Shown here piece by piece: positions 10,020 to 18,965 of a DNA stretch of 64,000 nucleotides (positions are counted from its first letter, which is position 1; every line of letters starts with the position of its first letter). The notes under the pieces were generated by a model. The model saw nothing but the letters and a program-made list of their open reading frames with translations. It did not search any database and was not told where the DNA came from. The stretch spans positions 2,433,635-2,497,634 of the forward strand of contig CP139021.1 in NCBI GenBank assembly GCA_034044135.1, read 5' to 3'. Source of the DNA: Flammeovirgaceae bacterium SG7u.111. Lineage in GTDB: Bacteria > Bacteroidota > Bacteroidia > Cytophagales > Flammeovirgaceae. Made by a program: the position numbers and the translations under genes.

Positions 10020-10350
10020 AAGTCTCTATGAAGCAAGCGATCAGCCTATGAGTAGCAAGGTAAACGTCCAAGATCCTAGTAATCAGGCACTAAACCCCAA
10101 GAAAATGGAACCTGAAACCGATTTTAGATTGGTATAGAAGAAAGGATCGATGCATAAAGAGTTCACTCGGTTCTAAAGGTACTTTTTAGAGCGGGAAGCT
10201 TTATGAGCGTCCTTAGGAAGGAGATAGCTGTGCAAATATCCATCTGACAGATTGTATGTAAAATAGCGATAGTGCTAGGCTAGTTTTGTTCTAGGGGTAA
10301 ATTAGGTAGGGTGACTAATGGTCTTATTTATACACTGGAGAATAGCCAAA
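10020..10350 (+). pseudogene. Decayed upstream copy of the YjjX-family NTPase gene
   Basis: Bases 10036-10160 match the intact gene at 10885-11010 at nucleotide level: the same order of GATCAGCC(T/C)ATGAG, AAAATGGAACCTGAA and TTGGTATAGAAG blocks. Translated, SDQPMSS and KKMEPETDF mirror SDQPMSS and KKMEPEADF of the intact protein. A single-base deletion in the block at about 10122-10130 shifts the frame and produces a TAG where the intact gene reads through. Further on, about 10305-10335 still reads TNGLI, resembling the GILTKGII motif of the family. So this is a tandem duplicate that has lost its start, frame and middle. Extent is approximate. Confidence 0.7.
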
Positions 10351-10767
10351 CCACAGACTTATTAATTAGGCAAGGTAATCAAGCGCCAATGTGAGCCATT
10401 GTATCCTAATAATTTTTGGTTGTTTCCATGTTGCCCAAGGAAAACAGGCAGGTTGCTGTTATGGAAATAATTCTAAGGATTTTGGCTAGTAATTTCAGAT
10501 TCATTTTTTTTTTTGTAAATCTTGAGCTGATCTTGTTAAAAGATAACCTTTGGACGAAAAAAAACGGCTCTTATTCGAAGGCTACGCAAGCTAATTTAAA
10601 AAGGAAATCTGGCAGCTGGCACAAATAGTTCTGATTTATTGATTCTGATGAAAGAATAGAAAGCATCGATTAGTTGATGCAAACTGCTTAATTCCATTTA
10701 AGATTGAATAATTGATAAATCCTGCTTTACCTTTACCCTTTTCCAAAGAAGTTGTCTAAAGATAAAA
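10351..10767. other. Noncoding stretch, no gene seen
   Basis: Between the decayed copy and the intact YjjX gene. A 70-codon open frame at 10416-10628 has low-complexity content and no recognisable motif or ribosome site, and I do not regard it as a gene. The promoter of the YjjX-Nudix pair should lie in the last 100 bases, but I cannot identify a convincing -7 box. Confidence 0.5.
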
Positions 10768-11310
10768 ATGAGAATAGTAATAGGTTCAAAAAATCCGGTA
10801 AAAATCAATGCCGCAGCTACGGGGTTCTCCTTGGTTTTTGATAAATTAGAGAAGGCAGAGGGTGTAAATGTGCCCAGTGGTGTGAGCGATCAGCCCATGA
10901 GCAGTGAGGAAACGTTACTAGGAGCAAGAAATCGTGCATCAAACACCAAAAAAATGGAACCTGAAGCCGATTTTTGGGTTGGTATAGAAGGAGGGATAGA
11001 TGTCAATGCTCAAGGGGAGATGGAAGTATTTGCCTGGGTAGTTGTGTTGGCAAAAAATGGAATGGAAGGAAAGGCAAAAACGGCTGTGTTTTTCCTGCCC
11101 CCAAAGGTGGAGGAATTGATAAACGAAGGAATGGAACTGGGCGAAGCTGATGACTTGGTGTTTAAGCGGACAGATTCCAAAAAGAAAGGCGGCTCGGTGG
11201 GTATTCTTACCAAAGGGATAATTGACCGGGAAAGGTATTACCGAGAGGCTGTGGTACTTGCGCTCATCCCTCTGATGAACGAAGAACTGTATGCGACATG
11301 GAAGAATTGA
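10768..11310 (+). CDS. yjjX: YjjX-family inosine/xanthosine triphosphatase
   Basis: House-cleaning NTPase that hydrolyses non-canonical purine nucleotides (ITP, XTP) so they are not built into nucleic acids. 180 residues, the usual length. The N-terminus MRIVIGSKNPVKINAA is the phosphate-binding signature of the ITPase/Maf fold. SGVSDQPMSSEETLLGARNRA, ADFWVGIEGGID and KKGGSVGILTKGIIDR are the expected DUF84 motifs in order. It overlaps the next gene by 13 bp, so it is translationally coupled to the Nudix hydrolase. The pairing makes sense as nucleotide-pool or cofactor sanitation. A broken duplicate lies 0.6 kb upstream. Confidence 0.9.
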   Translation: MRIVIGSKNPVKINAAATGFSLVFDKLEKAEGVNVPSGVSDQPMSSEETLLGARNRASNTKKMEPEADFWVGIEGGIDVNAQGEMEVFAWVVVLAKNGMEGKAKTAVFFLPPKVEELINEGMELGEADDLVFKRTDSKKKGGSVGILTKGIIDRERYYREAVVLALIPLMNEELYATWKN

Positions 11311-11942
11311 AATCACATTTGCTGGAAAGGTTTACCCTCGATTTGCCAGGGCCGGAAGCTCACGCCCAAATGGCATCGGAGTCGAGGAAAAAAAGATTGA
11401 ACAACGAGCCGTCTGCTAATCCTAGAAGGTCGGCGGTGCTGGCTTTGATCTATAGAAAGACAAACGAACTATTTCTGCCGCTCATCCGTAGGCAAACATA
11501 TAAGGGAGTGCATAGCGGGCAAATGGCTTTTCCTGGAGGCAGGGTAGAAGAACAAGATAAGAGTTTGAAAGAAACTGCTTTGCGCGAAACCAGCGAAGAA
11601 ATTGGGGTTCAAATCCCGAAAAATAAAATAGTAGGCCAGCTAACTGAAATTTATATTCCGCCCAGCAACTCTTTGGTGACACCCTATGTGGCCCTGAGCG
11701 AAAGCTCTTTTACCTTCCAGCCAGACCCTCGGGAAGTTGCTGAAGTGGTAGAGGTTGGTTTGAAGGAGTTACTCAACCCGTTCAACTATTCTGTGGAAAA
11801 AATAAAGGTCCACGACAACGTAATTATCAATGCGCCTAGCTATAAAATCCGAGGAAATATTATTTGGGGCGCAACAGCTATGATGCTCAGCGAGTTGCTC
11901 ATGGTTTTGGGAGAACTCGAATCCACTAAAAAATTCTTATAA
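11298..11942 (+). CDS. Nudix hydrolase, CoA-pyrophosphatase (NudL/YeaB-like)
   Basis: Probably hydrolyses CoA or related nucleoside diphosphate derivatives. 214 residues. The Nudix box region is FPGGRVEEQD followed by ALRETSEEIGV (about residues 76-100), with the REx2xEExG core intact. The upstream LPLIRRQTYKGVHSGQMAFPGG matches the LxxRSxxLxxHxGxxxFPGG signature that distinguishes the CoA-pyrophosphatase subfamily from other Nudix enzymes. It overlaps the YjjX gene by 13 bp and no terminator separates them, so they form one operon. Family assignment is good; substrate is from family knowledge only. Confidence 0.88.
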   Translation: MEELKSHLLERFTLDLPGPEAHAQMASESRKKRLNNEPSANPRRSAVLALIYRKTNELFLPLIRRQTYKGVHSGQMAFPGGRVEEQDKSLKETALRETSEEIGVQIPKNKIVGQLTEIYIPPSNSLVTPYVALSESSFTFQPDPREVAEVVEVGLKELLNPFNYSVEKIKVHDNVIINAPSYKIRGNIIWGATAMMLSELLMVLGELESTKKFL

Positions 11943-12031
11943 CAGCAAGCAAACTCTTTTGTCTAACTTGGGTATCTGATAGAAGATATGCCCTGCCTTT
12001 CTATAGTTTTAACCAAAAGAACATTTAGCTT

Positions 12032-12826
12032 ATGAAACTAGTAACATCTACTCTTTCAATTCTTATTTCAACTCTTTTTCTTGTTGGTATTTCCGCTGCG
12101 CAAGACTTTTCAGCATTTGAGAAGAAAACGTATTCCGATGGGGGAGAAACCTTGCCTTACCGCTTGCTTTCTCCTGATAACCCGAAGGGTAAAAAGCTTC
12201 CGCTCATCATTTTCTTGCATGGCTCAGGAGAGCGAGGAACTGACAATGAAGTCCAACTTACCCATTGCGCTAGCAAGTTTTTAGATGCCGCTGTCCAGAA
12301 GAAATATCCTGCCTATGTGGTATTTCCCCAGTGCCCCAAAGAGCAGCGCTGGTCTGAAATTGATAGTGAAAGCGCAGGTATGTCTGAAGACGGAGCAACC
12401 AAGTATTACCTAAGCGAAGAGCCAAGCAAGCCAATGGCGATGCTCGCCAAGCTCATTGCCCAACTGGAACAAGAGCTTCCTGTTGATCAGCAACGGATAT
12501 ACGTTATGGGGCTTTCCATGGGCGGCCAAGGTGTGTACGATCTCATAACACGCAACCCGTTTAAGTTTGCCGCAGCCGTTTCCATCTGTGGAGGGGGAGA
12601 TACCCGCCATGCTTCGGCGCTTACCCAAACCCCACTGTGGATTTTCCAAGGTGAAGACGATGAGGTTGTTCCTATAGACTATTCGAGGGTGATGGTGAAA
12701 GCCATAGAATATGCAGGGGGAAAGCCGCTCTACACCGAGTACCCCGGCGTAACCCACAATAGCTGGGACAATGCCATCGAAGAACCTAAGCTTTTCTCGT
12801 GGCTCTTTAGCAAGCGGAGGAAGTAA
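12032..12826 (+). CDS. Secreted alpha/beta-hydrolase (phospholipase/carboxylesterase-like)
   Basis: 264 residues, with a signal peptide to about residue 23 (LISTLFLVGISAAQ), so it acts outside the cytoplasm. The oxyanion-side motif is HGSGERGTD, the nucleophile elbow is GLSMGGQG (Ser about 163), an acid is present in FQGEDDEVVP (about 208) and the catalytic His in GVTHNSWDNA (about 247). This layout is that of the esterase family related to PHB depolymerase and dienelactone hydrolase, often fused to or near glycan-degrading genes in Bacteroidota. Substrate is unknown; a carbohydrate esterase role is possible but not shown. It is monocistronic, followed by a strong terminator. Confidence 0.82.
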   Translation: MKLVTSTLSILISTLFLVGISAAQDFSAFEKKTYSDGGETLPYRLLSPDNPKGKKLPLIIFLHGSGERGTDNEVQLTHCASKFLDAAVQKKYPAYVVFPQCPKEQRWSEIDSESAGMSEDGATKYYLSEEPSKPMAMLAKLIAQLEQELPVDQQRIYVMGLSMGGQGVYDLITRNPFKFAAAVSICGGGDTRHASALTQTPLWIFQGEDDEVVPIDYSRVMVKAIEYAGGKPLYTEYPGVTHNSWDNAIEEPKLFSWLFSKRRK

Positions 12827-12835
12827 GCTAATTTT

Positions 12836-12867
12836 ACCAATGCCCCACATTAAGTGAGGGCATTGGT
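12836..12867. terminator. Bidirectional terminator between convergent esterase and WG-repeat genes
   Basis: ACCAATGCCC (12836-12845) pairs perfectly with GGGCATTGGT (12858-12867), extended inside the loop by CAC/GTG, with T-rich DNA after it. Confidence 0.88.
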
Positions 12868-12874
12868 TTTATAT

Positions 12875-14056
12875 TTAGTACAAATAAGGATCCATGAAAT
12901 TAGAGGGTCCGTATTCTCCTTTTCTCCATAATTGCCCTGGGTTTATTTCTCCTTCGAATGTATCGCTATAAATGAAATCACCTTCTCCTTTAGGTTGAAA
13001 AGATAATCGCATTTTATATTTTTTTGATCCATGATATTTCGGTATCCTGAATTCCCAATAAGTATTTGGAGGGAATGTGAATTCATGATAACTGTTACCG
13101 CACCAGCTAGAGGGGAGGAAGTCGATGTCTTGCCAGTTATTTTCTGCATTTAGAACTTGAACTTTAATATAGAGGCGACTGTCCTGGGCTGATATAATTA
13201 GTGTATCCTTTGTAGTGTTGTAGAGATAAACTTTGTGACCTTTATAGAGATTTGTATATGTATAAAAAGTATCAATTTCATTATCAATAACTTTTAGTAC
13301 TGGCTTGTTTTCTTCAATGCTATCAATAGGATTTTTAATGCTTTTTAAAAAATTTGAAGATCTTCCACACCCATAGCATCTTTCTTTCGGAGAGGAAAAG
13401 GCATAAAAAAATCCAGAAGTTTTATAATCAATGTTGAATTCGCTAAGTGTTGTTCTTTTTGGAATTTTCCAAATCTTCACACTATCTTTATTAAGATACC
13501 CACAAAACTTTTCATCACACATAAAGATTAAATTTCTTTTTACACTGTTTGTTTTGCGCTTTTTTTTATTATACCTATCGATTTTCTTTTTGTTGTATAC
13601 TAATTTGCCATCAGTATCGATTAAGACTGAATTATAGTCTTTATAACCAATTGTATAACCTTTGTTGAAACCATGGTAAAGTGAGATGCCATCGAGTTTA
13701 AAAGGTATGTTTCCACTTTTGTCAATAAAATATTTTGTTGTGCTATCTTCAGAAACTAGAGCATATCCTTCTGAAAAATTCATTGCAAAATCAAACTTAA
13801 AAGGAATTATAACCTGACCATTACTATTAATGTAGCCGTATTTACCACCAGATCTTACAGGAGACAAACCACTTGAAAAATATCCTACTACTTCATATTG
13901 TGGTTTGATTATTACGTCACCAGTCTCGTTTATAAATCCCCATTTGAGGTTTTCATCATAAATGGGGTATAAAGAGTTGGCTTCTTGTTCTTGTTCCTGT
14001 GCTATACTCTTAGCTGTGAGAAGGCAAAAAAGTAAAAATAACGTTAGTGATTTCAT
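12875..14056 (-). CDS. Secreted WG-repeat protein
   Basis: 393 residues with a signal peptide ending about residue 19 (LLTAKSIAQ). The first half holds WG-type repeats: KWGFINETGDVIIKPQYEVV, KYGYINSNGQVIIPFKFDFA and a diverged third ending YFIDKSGN. Such repeats form a beta-rich array found in surface or secreted Bacteroidota proteins of unknown function. The C-terminal half (from about residue 180) has a CYGCG Cys pair, then a beta-sandwich-like stretch with a WCGN motif, and matches nothing I recognise. Its codon use is more AT-rich than its neighbours, suggesting later acquisition. It starts 25 bp after the end of glpK on the same strand and may be read through from it. Confidence 0.75.
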   Translation of the reverse strand: MKSLTLFLLFCLLTAKSIAQEQEQEANSLYPIYDENLKWGFINETGDVIIKPQYEVVGYFSSGLSPVRSGGKYGYINSNGQVIIPFKFDFAMNFSEGYALVSEDSTTKYFIDKSGNIPFKLDGISLYHGFNKGYTIGYKDYNSVLIDTDGKLVYNKKKIDRYNKKKRKTNSVKRNLIFMCDEKFCGYLNKDSVKIWKIPKRTTLSEFNIDYKTSGFFYAFSSPKERCYGCGRSSNFLKSIKNPIDSIEENKPVLKVIDNEIDTFYTYTNLYKGHKVYLYNTTKDTLIISAQDSRLYIKVQVLNAENNWQDIDFLPSSWCGNSYHEFTFPPNTYWEFRIPKYHGSKKYKMRLSFQPKGEGDFIYSDTFEGEINPGQLWRKGEYGPSNFMDPYLY

Positions 14057-14080
14057 ATTGAAAGAATTTAGTTTGAACTA

Positions 14081-15562
14081 TCACTCCCCAACCCATCCCA
14101 TACTTCGTTTTACGGCTTTTTTCCAAGTTTGGTAGAGCTTTTCTTTTTTCTTTACAGGCATTTTTGGCTCGAAAGACTTGCCCACTTTCAGGATTTCGGG
14201 GAGCTGCTCTTTTTTCCAAACCCCTGCTTTTATTCCAGCCAAAAAAGCAGCGCCCATCGCCGTGGATTCTATTTCTTTTGGTCTTTCCACGTTCACGCCC
14301 AACATATCGGCTTGGAACTGCATCAAAAAGTTATTGGAAGATGCGCCTCCGTCAACCTTGAGGGCTTGCAGTTTGAGTTGGGAATCATTTTCCATGGCTT
14401 CCAGCACGTCTCGGGTTTGGTAGGCGAGCGACTGTAGTGTTGCCCGCACTATCTGTTCCCTACCGGTGTCTCTCGTAAGCCCGAAAATTGCCCCACGGGC
14501 GTACATGTCCCAGTAGGGTGCGCCCAAGCCTGCAAAGGCAGGGACTACGAACACTTCATCGTTAGTTCCCGCTTTTTCGGCATAATATTCGGAATCTGGG
14601 GCGGTGTCTATAATCTTGATTCCGTCGCGCAGCCATTGCACGGCAGCTCCTGCTACAAAAATGCTCCCTTCTAGGGCGTATTCCACTTTCCCATCTAGCC
14701 CCCAAGCTATGGTGGTGAGCAATCCATTTTCCGAAATGCGGGGTGTTGTACCCGTGTTCATCAGCATGAAACAACCCGTTCCGTAGGTATTCTTTGCCAT
14801 GCCGGGCTCGAAGCACACCTGCCCAAAAAGAGCAGCTTGTTGGTCGCCGGCTATGCCCAAAATTGGAACAGTACTGCCTTCAAATTCCAATTGGCAAAAC
14901 TCCGCTGCCGAGGGCAGTGCTTCTGGCAGAAGGGCTTCGGGTATATTCATTTCCTTAAGCAAGTGCTTGTCCCATTCCAGCGTTTTTATATTGAAAAGCA
15001 TGGTTCGGGAAGCGTTGGTGTAGTCCGTTACGTGGCATTTTCCTTTGCTTGCTTTCCAAACCAACCAAGTGTCGATAGTGCCGAAAAGCAATTCCCCGTT
15101 TTCAGCCCGTTCCCTTGCGCCGGGTACATTTTCCAGTAGCCAAATCACCTTGCTGGCGGAAAAATAAGAATCTATCACCAGCCCCGTATTTTCCTTTATG
15201 TAAGCTTCTAAACCTTGTTTTTTGAGCTTTTTGCAGATAGCTGCGGTGCGTTTGTCTTGCCATACGAGGGCATTATGGATTGGTTCGCCTGTTTTTTTGT
15301 CCCAAAGCAAAGTGGTTTCCCGTTGGTTGGTAATTCCAATGGCGGAGATATCGGAAGGGGAGAGGCTGTACTGTTTGAGTAGCTTTTTGAAAACCTTCAC
15401 TTGGCTTGCCCAAATCTCGTCGGGGTCGTGTTCTACCCAACCGGGTTTTGGGAAATACTGTGGAAACTCCTTTTGTTTGATGCCGACTATTTTTCCAGTT
15501 TCATCAAAAAGAACAGCTCGTGAACTAGTAGTGCCTTGGTCGAGGGAAACGATGTATTTCAT
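14081..15562 (-). CDS. glpK: Glycerol kinase
   Basis: Phosphorylates glycerol to sn-glycerol 3-phosphate with ATP, in the cytoplasm. 493 residues, the normal length for this FGGY kinase. The N-terminus holds the phosphate-binding [15 protein letters not shown]; further motifs are [40 protein letters not shown] and the C-terminal ATP-site [17 protein letters not shown] with [11 protein letters not shown]. No glpF or glpD lies next to it, so glycerol facilitator and dehydrogenase must be elsewhere. It is divergent from the FMN reductase across 194 bp that contains a perfect TGTATATACA palindrome (15713-15722), a possible regulator site. Confidence 0.96.
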   Translation of the reverse strand: MKYIVSLDQGTTSSRAVLFDETGKIVGIKQKEFPQYFPKPGWVEHDPDEIWASQVKVFKKLLKQYSLSPSDISAIGITNQRETTLLWDKKTGEPIHNALVWQDKRTAAICKKLKKQGLEAYIKENTGLVIDSYFSASKVIWLLENVPGARERAENGELLFGTIDTWLVWKASKGKCHVTDYTNASRTMLFNIKTLEWDKHLLKEMNIPEALLPEALPSAAEFCQLEFEGSTVPILGIAGDQQAALFGQVCFEPGMAKNTYGTGCFMLMNTGTTPRISENGLLTTIAWGLDGKVEYALEGSIFVAGAAVQWLRDGIKIIDTAPDSEYYAEKAGTNDEVFVVPAFAGLGAPYWDMYARGAIFGLTRDTGREQIVRATLQSLAYQTRDVLEAMENDSQLKLQALKVDGGASSNNFLMQFQADMLGVNVERPKEIESTAMGAAFLAGIKAGVWKKEQLPEILKVGKSFEPKMPVKKKEKLYQTWKKAVKRSMGWVGE

Positions 15563-15756
15563 GTGTTTTTAGGATAGGGTGTTGAATGGTTTAAATTAAA
15601 AAAATAAATGAAGTAACACCATACCTTTTGTCTATCATTTCATGATAACCTTTTCTTATCTGCCCATAAGTTTATTTGTAGGGCAAAAAAGAACGATTGT
15701 TTAATAATATATGTATATACATTTAAATATTTTAAAAATAAAAACTGATTACTGAC

Positions 15757-16293
15757 ATGAGCAAAAAGATACTCGCCTTTGGTGCAAGCAATAGTAAAGA
15801 ATCGATCAACAAACAATTGGCAGCGTATGCCGCCAATCAAGTGGAAGGGGCAGAGGTGATGCTGTTAGATTTGAATGATTTTGAAATGCCAATCTATGGG
15901 ATAGATAAGGAAAAGGCATTGGGTATTCCTGAACTAGCCCAAGAGTTTAAAGAGTTGGTGAAAGGGGCAGATGGTATCGTCATTTCCTTCGCCGAGCACA
16001 ACGGAGCATATACCACTGCATTCAAGAACATATTCGATTGGATATCTAGATTAGGCAAAGATGTGTGGGAAGGCAAGCCAATGTTTTTGCTAGCTACTTC
16101 ACCTGGAGCAAGGGGAGGGAAAACCGTTCTAGACATTGCCTATAATAGATTTTCCTTTGCCAATAAAAATGTGATTGAGACATTTTCTTTGCCTTCGTTC
16201 AATGAGAGTTTTTCGGAGGAAGAAGGTATAATAAATAAGGATCTGTCTGACCAGTTTGAGCAACACCTGAAGAGGTTTGTTTCAGCTTTGTAA
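15757..16293 (+). CDS. NAD(P)H-dependent FMN reductase-like flavoprotein
   Basis: 178 residues, the usual length for the NADPH-dependent FMN reductase (flavodoxin-like) family. The FMN-phosphate loop is FGASNSKESINKQLA at the N-terminus; AEHNGAYTTAFKNIFDWISR and ATSPGARGGKTVLDIA match the isoalloxazine-binding loops. It probably reduces quinones or azo compounds or supplies reduced FMN; the actual substrate is unknown. Single gene with its own terminator, divergent from glpK. Confidence 0.88.
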   Translation: MSKKILAFGASNSKESINKQLAAYAANQVEGAEVMLLDLNDFEMPIYGIDKEKALGIPELAQEFKELVKGADGIVISFAEHNGAYTTAFKNIFDWISRLGKDVWEGKPMFLLATSPGARGGKTVLDIAYNRFSFANKNVIETFSLPSFNESFSEEEGIINKDLSDQFEQHLKRFVSAL

Positions 16294-16323
16294 GAGCATT
16301 TTAGTTTCGGTTATATTCTCAGT

Positions 16324-16357
16324 AAAGGGGGCTTGGTTTTTATCAAGTCCCTTTTTT
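16324..16357 (+). terminator. Hairpin terminator after FMN reductase gene
   Basis: AAAGGG...CTTG at 16324-16335 pairs with CAAG.CCCTTT at 16344-16354 around a small internal mismatch, followed by six Ts. It is typical of rho-independent termination. Confidence 0.75.
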
Positions 16358-16544
16358 ATATCCATGTTTTTGAGGTTTTCATGTACTTTCATTGCTTAGG
16401 AAAGCGTGTCTTTTATAGCCAATACATTTACTACCTTCCATCATTCTATTGTCCATGTTCATCTATTTTGTTTTCTCGGTTGCGCAATATTTGCTTAATT
16501 TGCCAGCTAGTCATTTTTAAAGTACAAATTTATCGTAGAAAAGC

Positions 16545-17267
16545 ATGAAAATATTGATAGTTGGCTATGGGAAAATGGGGCGTACGATTGAGAAAATAGC
16601 CAAAGAGAGGGGGAATGAAGTTCCTCTTATAGTAGATACAAATGGGCAAAGTTTCTTTGACGATATTCCTGAAGGAGCTGCCGATGTAGCGATAGAATTT
16701 ACGCAACCTGAAGCTGCTTTTGACAATATAAAAGCATGTTTGGAAAGAAAAATACCAGTAGTGAGTGGGACTACAGGTTGGTTAGAGCGCAAACCTGAGG
16801 TAGAAGAAATAGCTAAAGCAAACGGTTCTGCCTTCTTTTATGCTTCAAATTACAGCATTGGAGTGAATTTGTTTTTCCACCTCAACAAGTACTTGGCTAA
16901 GCTGATGAGCGGGCAGCAACAGTACAAAGTCGAGATGGAAGAAATTCATCATACACAAAAACTAGATGCTCCCAGCGGAACGGCTATCACACTTGCTGAA
17001 GGGATAATTGAGAACTTGGAAAGTGCAACATCTTGGGTGTTGGACGAAGGAGGAGAGGTAAAAAAAGGAGAGGTGCCGATAGTAGCACTTCGTGAACCTG
17101 AAGTGCCCGGAACGCACAGCATCAAGTTCAGCTCCGAAGTAGATGAAATAGAAATAAAGCATACGGCGCATAGCAGACAAGGATTTGCCGAAGGTGCAGT
17201 AACAGCAGCCGAATGGCTTGTAGGTAAAAAAGGCGTATTTGGAATGGAAGATATGCTGAGGTTTTAA
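16545..17267 (+). CDS. dapB: 4-hydroxy-tetrahydrodipicolinate reductase
   Basis: NAD(P)H-dependent step of lysine and meso-diaminopimelate synthesis. 240 residues, the short form common in Bacteroidota. The dinucleotide loop is LIVGYGKMGRTIEKIA; other family motifs are VVSGTTGWLE, ASNYSIGVNLFF and the catalytic EEIHHTQKLDAPSGTA (His pair and Lys about residues 132-138). The order dapB then lepB is conserved in many Bacteroidota. Here, however, 490 bp containing a 178-bp palindromic repeat separates them, so the usual close spacing has been broken by an insertion. Confidence 0.96.
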   Translation: MKILIVGYGKMGRTIEKIAKERGNEVPLIVDTNGQSFFDDIPEGAADVAIEFTQPEAAFDNIKACLERKIPVVSGTTGWLERKPEVEEIAKANGSAFFYASNYSIGVNLFFHLNKYLAKLMSGQQQYKVEMEEIHHTQKLDAPSGTAITLAEGIIENLESATSWVLDEGGEVKKGEVPIVALREPEVPGTHSIKFSSEVDEIEIKHTAHSRQGFAEGAVTAAEWLVGKKGVFGMEDMLRF

Positions 17268-17366
17268 TGATAATTCCGCTGCTTAGCGACTTCGGCTGTT
17301 TGCTTATAGGGAAATATGGTTTTTTATAATTTTGTTGATTCCTCAGGAAATCTAGTTTACAGTTTA

Positions 17367-17544
17367 AGAAGCTGTTTGGGAATTGTATTTAAAAATTGTT
17401 ATCGCTTATTATTGGATGTAGAATAAGGCAAAATCGACAAAGATAGTGGAGTTTCTTCGGAGATTTTAACGCGGGCGGCTAGCCGAAACTATGCGTCAAA
17501 AGAAGCACATAAGAATTTTGAAGATACATTTCAAAACAGCTTCT
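17367..17544. mobile_element. 178-bp MITE-like element with imperfect 40-bp terminal inverted repeats
   Basis: It begins AGAAGCTGTTTGGGAATTGT and its right end, read on the other strand, begins AGAAGCTGTTTTGAAATGTA; the resemblance continues for about 40 bp. The middle carries the palindrome GGCTAGCC. It encodes nothing. The right-hand 60 bp recur, inverted, at 25001-25060 with 52 of 60 identical bases, so this is a dispersed family. It lies in the dapB-lepB gap. Remaining DNA in 17268-17757 shows no gene. Confidence 0.65.
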
Positions 17545-17757
17545 AAGAGAAGTTAGAAAATATGCCCTTTTTGGCGTTTTACTTTTTTCTAACCTTTTCA
17601 CTATCCATCTTAAGCTTTTCTGTTGCTTGAATCATCAAGTAGATTCATAAAGAGCCAAAAACATTGTAAGTTTACAGCCAGTTTAAGTGGGCTAATCAGT
17701 ATTGACACAAAATAACATTGGGCTACGAAAGTGCCCTTCACATAATTTTAAAAAAAA

Positions 17758-18858
17758 ATGAAGCTAGCTCTTTTTAAGAAAAAAGAAAGCAAGAAGAAAG
17801 GACCGTTGAGAGAATGGTTCGATGCTATTGTGTTTGCGGTTGTTGCGGCAACGATTATTCGTTGGTTGTTTATAGAGGCGTTTACTATTCCTACGCCATC
17901 TATGGAAAAATCACTTTTGGTGGGCGATTTTTTGTTTGTAAGCAAGATGCATTATGGCGCTCGTACTCCTAAAACCCCTTTGCAAGTTCCTCTTACACAC
18001 CAAAAAATTTGGGGAACAGAAATCCCCTCTTACCTCGATTGGATTCAGCTTCCACAGTATAGGCTTCCGGGTATCAGCAGTGTGAAAAACAACGATGTGG
18101 TTGTATTTAACTATCCTCCAGATAACTATCCGGTGGACTTGAAAACGAATTACATCAAGCGTTGTATGGGCATACCAGGCGACAACTTGGAGATAAAGAA
18201 CAAAGAAGTGTTTATCAACGGAGAAAAGTTGCCGATGCCTGAGCATTCGCAAACGAGCTACGAAGTGAACACTACGGAAATGGTGAATGAGCAGCGTGTG
18301 TTCTTTAGCCGGGATATAACCGATGTAAGCGGTAGAAATACGGGGACTAATTATGTGGTGATGACAAGTGCGGAAAAGGCTGAGGAACTTGAAAAGCTTC
18401 CATTTATAAAAAGCACTGAGGAAATAGTGTACAATAAGGGTGAGATGCGAGGTAGTGATGTTTTTCCTCACAGCCCTAATTTCGATTGGACACTCGATAA
18501 CTTTGGCCCGCTTTGGATTCCTAAAGAAGGTTCTGAAATTGAAATCAACGAAACTAACTTGACCTTATACGAGGAGATTATCAAAAAGTATGAAGGGCAC
18601 GAGGATGTGAAAGTTGAAGGTGGGAAATTGCTGATAGATGGCAACGAAGTAGCTAAATATACTTTTGAACAAGACTATTATTTTATGATGGGAGATAACC
18701 GTCACAATTCACTCGATTCGAGGATTTGGGCATTTGTTCCTGCAGACCATATTCTGGGCAAAGGCTTGCTGATCTGGTGGTCGGTTGATCCTAACACAGC
18801 CAATGGCAACATCTTTAAGCGTGTTCGCTGGGAAAGGATTTTCGATATCATCGAATAG
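17758..18858 (+). CDS. lepB: Signal peptidase I
   Basis: Inner-membrane serine protease that removes signal peptides from exported proteins. 366 residues, longer than the enteric enzyme because of a large insert between the catalytic boxes, usual in Bacteroidota. One N-terminal membrane helix (VFAVVAATIIRWLFIEAF, about residues 24-41). Catalytic Ser in PTPSMEKSLLVGDFLFVSK (about residue 46), general-base Lys in NYIKRCMGIPGDNLEI (about 134), and the C-terminal box GDNRHNSLDSRIWAFVP. All required residues are present. Downstream a hairpin terminator separates it from the SusD-like gene. Confidence 0.96.
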   Translation: MKLALFKKKESKKKGPLREWFDAIVFAVVAATIIRWLFIEAFTIPTPSMEKSLLVGDFLFVSKMHYGARTPKTPLQVPLTHQKIWGTEIPSYLDWIQLPQYRLPGISSVKNNDVVVFNYPPDNYPVDLKTNYIKRCMGIPGDNLEIKNKEVFINGEKLPMPEHSQTSYEVNTTEMVNEQRVFFSRDITDVSGRNTGTNYVVMTSAEKAEELEKLPFIKSTEEIVYNKGEMRGSDVFPHSPNFDWTLDNFGPLWIPKEGSEIEINETNLTLYEEIIKKYEGHEDVKVEGGKLLIDGNEVAKYTFEQDYYFMMGDNRHNSLDSRIWAFVPADHILGKGLLIWWSVDPNTANGNIFKRVRWERIFDIIE

Positions 18859-18921
18859 ATAGACCAAAATACATAAGTATCAAACCTATATTTTTGGGAT
18901 GATACTTTTAAGCTATAATTT

Positions 18922-18949
18922 AGGCCGTGGCATTTGCTGCGGCCTTTTT
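18922..18949 (+). terminator. Terminator after lepB
   Basis: AGGCCG (18922-18927) pairs with CGGCCT (18940-18945) followed by six Ts. An in-frame ATG at 18927 lies inside this hairpin and is therefore not the start of the following gene. Confidence 0.8.
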
Positions 18950-18965
18950 TGTAACCTATCACACA

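Noticed and set aside
9937-10137. 66-codon open frame before the YjjX gene
   Set aside because: Its second half is the decayed YjjX copy; it has no intact start or frame, so it is listed as a pseudogene.
10416-10628. 70-codon open frame
   Set aside because: No motif, no ribosome site, low-complexity hydrophobic and lysine stretches; likely chance.
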